DNA from: Nakamurella flava
Lineage (GTDB): Bacteria; Actinomycetota; Actinomycetes; Mycobacteriales; Nakamurellaceae
Direction of reading: 5' to 3'
Assembly (NCBI RefSeq): GCF_005298075.1
Contig: NZ_SZZH01000001.1
Location: forward strand, 620,001-684,000
Length of the DNA stretch: 64,000 bases
Each line of letters opens with the position of its first letter. Within the stretch, counting starts at the first letter, position 1. Both the position numbers and the translations under genes were made by a program. Positions 59,733-64,000 of this stretch are shown here, one piece after another. The notes under the pieces are model-generated. The model did not search any database, was not told the DNA's origin, and was given only the letters and a program-made list of their open reading frames with translations.

Positions 59733-61441
59733 GCGCGGCCAGCACCGGCGACCTGTGGTGGAAGAACGCCGTCGTCTACTGCCTCGACGTGCAGACCTTC
59801 TTCGACGGCAACGGCGACGGCGTCGGCGACTTCCGTGGGCTCACCGAGCGGCTGGATCACCTCGTCGACCTCGGGGTCGACGTGCTGTGGTTGATGCCGT
59901 TCTATCCGAGCGCGGACGCCGACGACGGCTACGACATCACCGACTACTACTCGGTCGACCCCCGGCTGGGCACGCTGGGCGACTTCGTCGAGTTCCTGCG
60001 CACCGCCCATGAGAAGGGCTTCCGGGTCATTGCCGATCTGGTCGTCAACCACACCAGCAACCAGCACCCGTGGTTCCAGGCCGCCCGGTCCGACCCGGAC
60101 TCGCCCTACCGCGACTGGTACGTCTGGCGGGACGAGCCCGGCCCCACCCGCCCCGGTGACGTGGTCTTCCCCGACCGGGAGACCAGCCTGTGGACGAAGG
60201 ACCGCAAGGCCGGCCAGTACTACCTGCACCGCTTCTACCGGACCCAGCCCGACCTCAACGTCGCCAACCCCGCGGTGCGCGACGAGATCGCCCGCATCAT
60301 GGGCTTCTGGATGGCGCTGGGCCTGTCCGGGTTCCGGGTCGACGCCGTCCCGTTCCTGCTCGAGACGCACGGCCCGGGTGGCAGCCCGGGCGTGGACCCC
60401 GACCTGCCCGACCCGCACGGGTATCTGCGCGATCTGCGGGCCTACCTCAACCGCCGGCACGGCGGCGCGATCCTGCTCGGCGAGGTCAACCTGCCGCACG
60501 CGCAGGCCCGCGAGTTCTTCGGCGACGAGGACGGCGACGAGCTGACGATGCTCTTCGACTTCCCGACCATGCAGGCGATGTACCTCTCGCTCGCCCGGGG
60601 CGAGGCCGGTCCGCTGCGCACCGCGTTGAGCGGCCGGCTGCAGACCCCGGACGACTGCCAGTGGGCGGTGTTCGCCCGCAACCACGACGAGCTGACGCTC
60701 GACAAACTCAGCGGCGCCGAACGGCAGGAGGTGTTCGCCGCCTTCGGACCCGATGAGGACCTGCAGCTGTATGGCCGGGGGCTGCGTCGCCGGCTGCCGC
60801 CGATGCTCGACGGCGACCCGGCCCGGGTCCGCCTCGTGTACAGCCTGACCCTGTCCCTGCCCGGTACGCCGACCCTGTTCTACGGCGAGGAGATCGGCAT
60901 GGGGGAGTGTCTGGCCCTGGAGGGCCGGATGGCCGTCCGGTCGCCGATGCAGTGGTCGGCCGGCGACCTCGGCGGCTTCAGCGCCGACGCGGACCTGGCG
61001 CCCGACCGGCTGACCCGGCCGTTCCCGGCTCCGCCGTACGCCCCCGACCAGGTCAACGTGGCCGACCAGCGGCACGACCCCGAGTCGCTCCTGTCGTTCC
61101 TGCGGCAACGGATCCGCTGCTACCGGGAGAACCCCGAGTTCGGGTGGGGCACCCCCACCGTCCTGGACCACGAGATCCCGTCCGTCTTCGCCCACCGCAG
61201 CGACTGGTCGGGCGGCACGGTGCTGGCCGTCCACCAACTCGGGCCGGATCCCGTTGCCGTGCCGCTGACCCTGCCCGGTGAGCCGACCGGTAGCGCCCTG
61301 GTCGAGCTGGCCGCATCGACCCCCGGTGGGCGGCCCGGAACCCGGCTGCCGGTCGACGGGGAGACGGTGACGGTCGACCTGGCCGGGTACGGCGCGCGGT
61401 GGTTCCGACTCGTGCGACCCGGGGACGTCCGCCTGCTGTGA
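59729..61441 (+). CDS. GH13 alpha-amylase-family enzyme (trehalose-synthase-like)
   Basis: A 570-residue GH13 barrel. It begins WWKNAVVYCLDVQTFFDGNGDGVGDFRGLTERLDHL. Region I is IADLVVNHTS; region II is GFRVDAVPF with nucleophile Asp205; region III is ILLGEVNL with acid Glu252; region IV is ARNHDEL with Asp320. WLMPFYPSADADDGYDITDYYSVDPRLGTLGDF is typical of trehalose synthases/oligo-1,6-glucosidases. A C-terminal beta domain follows. It is about the size of TreS without the maltokinase. It could isomerise maltose to trehalose or hydrolyse small alpha-glucosides. It is translationally coupled to the LLM oxidoreductase. Confidence 0.88.
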   Translation: MSAASTGDLWWKNAVVYCLDVQTFFDGNGDGVGDFRGLTERLDHLVDLGVDVLWLMPFYPSADADDGYDITDYYSVDPRLGTLGDFVEFLRTAHEKGFRVIADLVVNHTSNQHPWFQAARSDPDSPYRDWYVWRDEPGPTRPGDVVFPDRETSLWTKDRKAGQYYLHRFYRTQPDLNVANPAVRDEIARIMGFWMALGLSGFRVDAVPFLLETHGPGGSPGVDPDLPDPHGYLRDLRAYLNRRHGGAILLGEVNLPHAQAREFFGDEDGDELTMLFDFPTMQAMYLSLARGEAGPLRTALSGRLQTPDDCQWAVFARNHDELTLDKLSGAERQEVFAAFGPDEDLQLYGRGLRRRLPPMLDGDPARVRLVYSLTLSLPGTPTLFYGEEIGMGECLALEGRMAVRSPMQWSAGDLGGFSADADLAPDRLTRPFPAPPYAPDQVNVADQRHDPESLLSFLRQRIRCYRENPEFGWGTPTVLDHEIPSVFAHRSDWSGGTVLAVHQLGPDPVAVPLTLPGEPTGSALVELAASTPGGRPGTRLPVDGETVTVDLAGYGARWFRLVRPGDVRLL

Positions 61442-61453
61442 CACGCTGGTGAG

Positions 61454-64000
61454 GTGAGGACGACGGGCGTGGGAGGTTTCGGCCGGGGCGGCGGGGCGGA
61501 CGAGGAGTCGGAGGACCGGCCGTTGTCGCCGGCGGAACGGTTCGCCCGGTCCGCCGAACGTCGTCGGTACAGCGAGCTGGAACAGTTCGCCGACAGTCGC
61601 CCGTTCCGGCTGGACGATTTCCAGACGCAGGCCTGCCGGGCGCTGGAGGACGGCCGCAGCGCCCTGGTCTGCGCCCCGACCGGAGCCGGCAAGACGATCG
61701 TCGGGGAGTTCGCCGTCCACCGGGCGCTGGCCACCGACGGCAAGTGCTTCTACACGACTCCGATCAAGGCCCTGTCGAACCAGAAGTACACCGACCTGGT
61801 CGCCGAATATGGGCCGGAGCGGGTCGGGTTGCTGACCGGTGACACCTCGATCAACGCCCACGCACCGGTCGTGGTGATGACCACCGAGGTGCTGCGAAAC
61901 ATGCTGTACGCGGAGTCGTCCGCGCTGCGGGGACTGACCGCGGTGGTGCTGGACGAGATCCACTACCTGGCGGACAAGTTCCGCGGCGCGGTGTGGGAGG
62001 AGGTCATCCTGCACCTGCCGGACAGCGTGCAACTGGTGGGCCTGTCGGCGACCGTCAGCAACGCCGAGGAGTTCGGCGCCTGGCTCACCGAGGTCCGCGG
62101 GGAGGTCACCGTCGTCGTCGACGAGGTCCGGCCGGTGCCGCTGTGGCAGCACATGCTGGTCGGCAAGAGGATGTTCGACCTGTTCACGACCTCCTCGGCG
62201 GCCGAACTGGCCAGCGCGGCGGCCGCCGGGTCCGGGCCGGTCGCGGCGGTGCGCATCGACCCGTCCCTGGCCCGGGCGGTGTCCGACGCCCAGTCGATGG
62301 CCGATCGGTTCGGCACCGCCGGTTACGACCGTGCCGGTAAGGACGGTGGCCGGGGCCGGGCCGGGCGTCCGCGCTCCGGCGGGTTCGGCGGCCCCCGGTG
62401 GCGGCCGCCGGCCCGGGTCGATGTCATCGAGAAACTCGACGCCAACGGACTGCTGCCCGCCATCACCTTCATCTTCTCCCGGGCCGGGTGCGACGCCGCC
62501 GTCGCCCAGTGCGTGCGGTCCGGGCTGCGCCTGACCACCGAGGCCGAACGGGCCGAGATCCGCGCCGTCGTCGACCGCCGCACCGTCGACCTGGCCGAGG
62601 GTGACCTCGGGGTGCTGGGCTACTGGGACTGGCGGGACGCCCTGGAACGCGGGTTGGCCGCGCACCACGCCGGGCTGCTGCCGGTGTTCAAGGAGACCGT
62701 CGAGGAGCTGTTCGTCGCCGGCCTGGTCAAGGCGGTGTTCGCCACCGAGACGCTCGCCCTCGGCATCAACATGCCCGCCCGCACCGTCGTGCTCGAGAAG
62801 CTGGTCAAGTACAACGGCGAGGGCCACGTCGACCTGACGCCCGGCGAGTTCACCCAGCTCACCGGGCGGGCCGGCCGGCGCGGGATCGACGTGGAGGGGC
62901 ACGCCGTCGTCGTCTGGGCACCGGGGATGGATCCCCGTCAGGTCGCCGGCCTCGCCTCCCGACGCACCTACCCGCTGCGCTCGTCGTTCCGGCCCAGCTA
63001 CAACATGGCCGTCAACCTCGTCGACCGGCTCGGCCGAGCGCAGGCGCGCACTCTGCTCGAGCAGTCGTTCGCGCAGTACCAGGCCGACCAGTCGGTGGTC
63101 GGCCTCGCCCGGCAGGTGGCCCGCAACACCGACGCGATCCGCGCGCACGAGAAGTCGATGCAGTGCGACCAGGGGGACATCGTCGAGTACCTGGAACTGG
63201 CCGGTCAGCTCAGCCGGGCCGAGAAGGAACTGGCCCGGGCCGGTGCGTCCCGTCGCCGTCGGGAGACCGAGAACGACCTCGGTGCCCTCAAGCGGGGCGA
63301 CATCATCGCCGTGCCCACCGGTCGGCGGGCCGGCCTGGCCGTCGTCCTCGACCCGGGGGTGAACACCGACGGGACCGTCCGACCCCTGGTGGTCACCGCC
63401 GGCCGCTGGGCCGGGCGGCTGTCCGACGCCGACTTCCGCGGCCCCGTCCCCGCCCTCGGCACCCTGCGGCTGGGCAAGTTCACCGACCACCGTTCCCCCA
63501 AGGTGCGCCGCGATCTGGCCTCGGCGCTGGCGTCGTCCGGGACGGTGGTGCCGGGCCGGAGCCCCCGCCGGGGCGGGGACCACGACGCCGGCGAGGCCGA
63601 GTTCGCGGTGCTGCGCCGGGCCGTCAAGGCGCATCCGGTACACGGCTGCGCCGACCGGGAGAACCATCTGCAGTGGGCCCGCCGCTGGCAACGGCTCACC
63701 GCGGAGAACGCCGCCCTCACCGCGAAGGTCGATTCCGCCCGCGGCTCCCTCGGCCAGGAACTCGACCGCATCCTGACCCTGCTGACCGATCGCGGCTACC
63801 TGCGCGGGGATCGGCTCACCGAGACCGGCCGGATGCTCAGCCGCATCTGGTCCGAGAGCGACCTGGTGGTCGCCGAGTGCCTGCGCCGCGGCGCGTGGAC
63901 CGGGCTCGACCCGGCCCAGCTCGCGGCCGTCGTCTCCACCCTCGTCTACGAGTCCCGCCGGGAGACCGGGCCGCAGCGGATGCCGTCGGGGCCGGCGGCC
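61454..64000 (+). CDS. helY: DEAD/DEAH-box RNA helicase HelY (Mtr4/Ski2-like), 3' end outside window
   Basis: The first 849 codons of a Ski2-like helicase, running off the right edge. Motif I is CAPTGAGKT (Lys80), motif II DEIH at 167-170, motif III GLSATVSN. Then come FIFSRAGCD, the HHAGLLPVFKETVEELF region, FATETLALGINMPARTVV (motif V) and QLTGRAGRRGID (motif VI). A DSHCT-like C-terminal region has begun by the edge. An insert of about 80 residues (about 235-320, Gly/Arg-rich) follows motif III. The GTG at 61454 is chosen as the first in-frame start after a TGA; GTG 61469 is possible. tatC-helY proximity matches mycobacteria. Confidence 0.93.
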   Translation, partial: MRTTGVGGFGRGGGADEESEDRPLSPAERFARSAERRRYSELEQFADSRPFRLDDFQTQACRALEDGRSALVCAPTGAGKTIVGEFAVHRALATDGKCFYTTPIKALSNQKYTDLVAEYGPERVGLLTGDTSINAHAPVVVMTTEVLRNMLYAESSALRGLTAVVLDEIHYLADKFRGAVWEEVILHLPDSVQLVGLSATVSNAEEFGAWLTEVRGEVTVVVDEVRPVPLWQHMLVGKRMFDLFTTSSAAELASAAAAGSGPVAAVRIDPSLARAVSDAQSMADRFGTAGYDRAGKDGGRGRAGRPRSGGFGGPRWRPPARVDVIEKLDANGLLPAITFIFSRAGCDAAVAQCVRSGLRLTTEAERAEIRAVVDRRTVDLAEGDLGVLGYWDWRDALERGLAAHHAGLLPVFKETVEELFVAGLVKAVFATETLALGINMPARTVVLEKLVKYNGEGHVDLTPGEFTQLTGRAGRRGIDVEGHAVVVWAPGMDPRQVAGLASRRTYPLRSSFRPSYNMAVNLVDRLGRAQARTLLEQSFAQYQADQSVVGLARQVARNTDAIRAHEKSMQCDQGDIVEYLELAGQLSRAEKELARAGASRRRRETENDLGALKRGDIIAVPTGRRAGLAVVLDPGVNTDGTVRPLVVTAGRWAGRLSDADFRGPVPALGTLRLGKFTDHRSPKVRRDLASALASSGTVVPGRSPRRGGDHDAGEAEFAVLRRAVKAHPVHGCADRENHLQWARRWQRLTAENAALTAKVDSARGSLGQELDRILTLLTDRGYLRGDRLTETGRMLSRIWSESDLVVAECLRRGAWTGLDPAQLAAVVSTLVYESRRETGPQRMPSGPAA

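Noticed and set aside
59534-63691. A 1385-codon open frame antisense to the GH13 and helicase genes
   Set aside because: Low-complexity Gly/Gln/Val/Arg sequence without motifs; the opposite strand encodes two complete families.

Overview
The window is 64 kb of very GC-rich DNA, about 70% GC by eye. It contains an intact Pup-proteasome locus (mpa, dop, pup, prcB, prcA, pafA, pafB, pafC), a mycothiol-type maleylpyruvate isomerase homologue, and many GTG and leaderless starts. Together these point to an actinomycete chromosome. A Nakamurella/Frankia-like lineage is plausible, but I cannot prove a genus. I see no rRNA, tRNA, CRISPR array, transposase or phage gene.

Layout. 1-9113: an ABC-2 permease, a rare fusion of an extracytoplasmic alpha/beta hydrolase to an ABC ATPase, a CPA1 Na+/H+ antiporter, an MFS exporter, an MBL-fold hydrolase and a DinB/MDMPI protein. 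9253-16475: repair and housekeeping genes (uvrA, DUF1990, a small unknown, hisE-hisG, a RecB-like nuclease). 16475-27028: M50 protease, trmI, mpa, an aldo/keto reductase, a FUSC-like membrane protein, dop, pup-prcB-prcA. 27066-31737: a sigma factor, a small helical/beta protein and a TPR-CHAT caspase-like protease. 32033-39111: two coupled CNNM/CorC-type membrane proteins, pafA, an FxsA protein, pafB-pafC. 39257-57324: an accessory stretch between pafC and tatC. It carries a GT2 polysaccharide synthase coupled to a GH18 hydrolase, a LysR-EamA divergon, an aldo/keto reductase, a Met-rich lipoprotein, a NarL-type two-component system with a lone receiver protein, a signal peptidase, a broken CopD, a Tat-exported multicopper oxidase with a divergent exported protein, and two gene fragments that look like a deletion scar. 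57480-64000: tatC, a luciferase-like oxidoreductase coupled to a GH13 enzyme, and the start of helY.

How the genes fit together. Pup is deamidated by Dop, ligated by PafA, and delivered by Mpa to the PrcBA proteasome. PafBC is the transcriptional activator of the mycobacterial DNA-damage response. Five sites in the window match its published promoter motif (tTGTCRgtg-N8-TAnnnT) with exact spacing. They lie in front of uvrA, the RecB-like nuclease, mpa, pup and the CNNM pair, with a sixth near match before the MFS gene. This suggests a local PafBC regulon that includes the Pup system itself.

The most novel candidate is the sigma factor / small protein / TPR-CHAT cluster. In composition it resembles the protease-controlled sigma switch of type III-E CRISPR (TPR-CHAT, Csx30, RpoE), but no CRISPR is present. 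Other points of interest are the hydrolase-ABC fusion, an in-frame amber codon in copD whose old stop codon still overlaps the next gene, and the paired truncation of a TetR regulator and its divergent partner.
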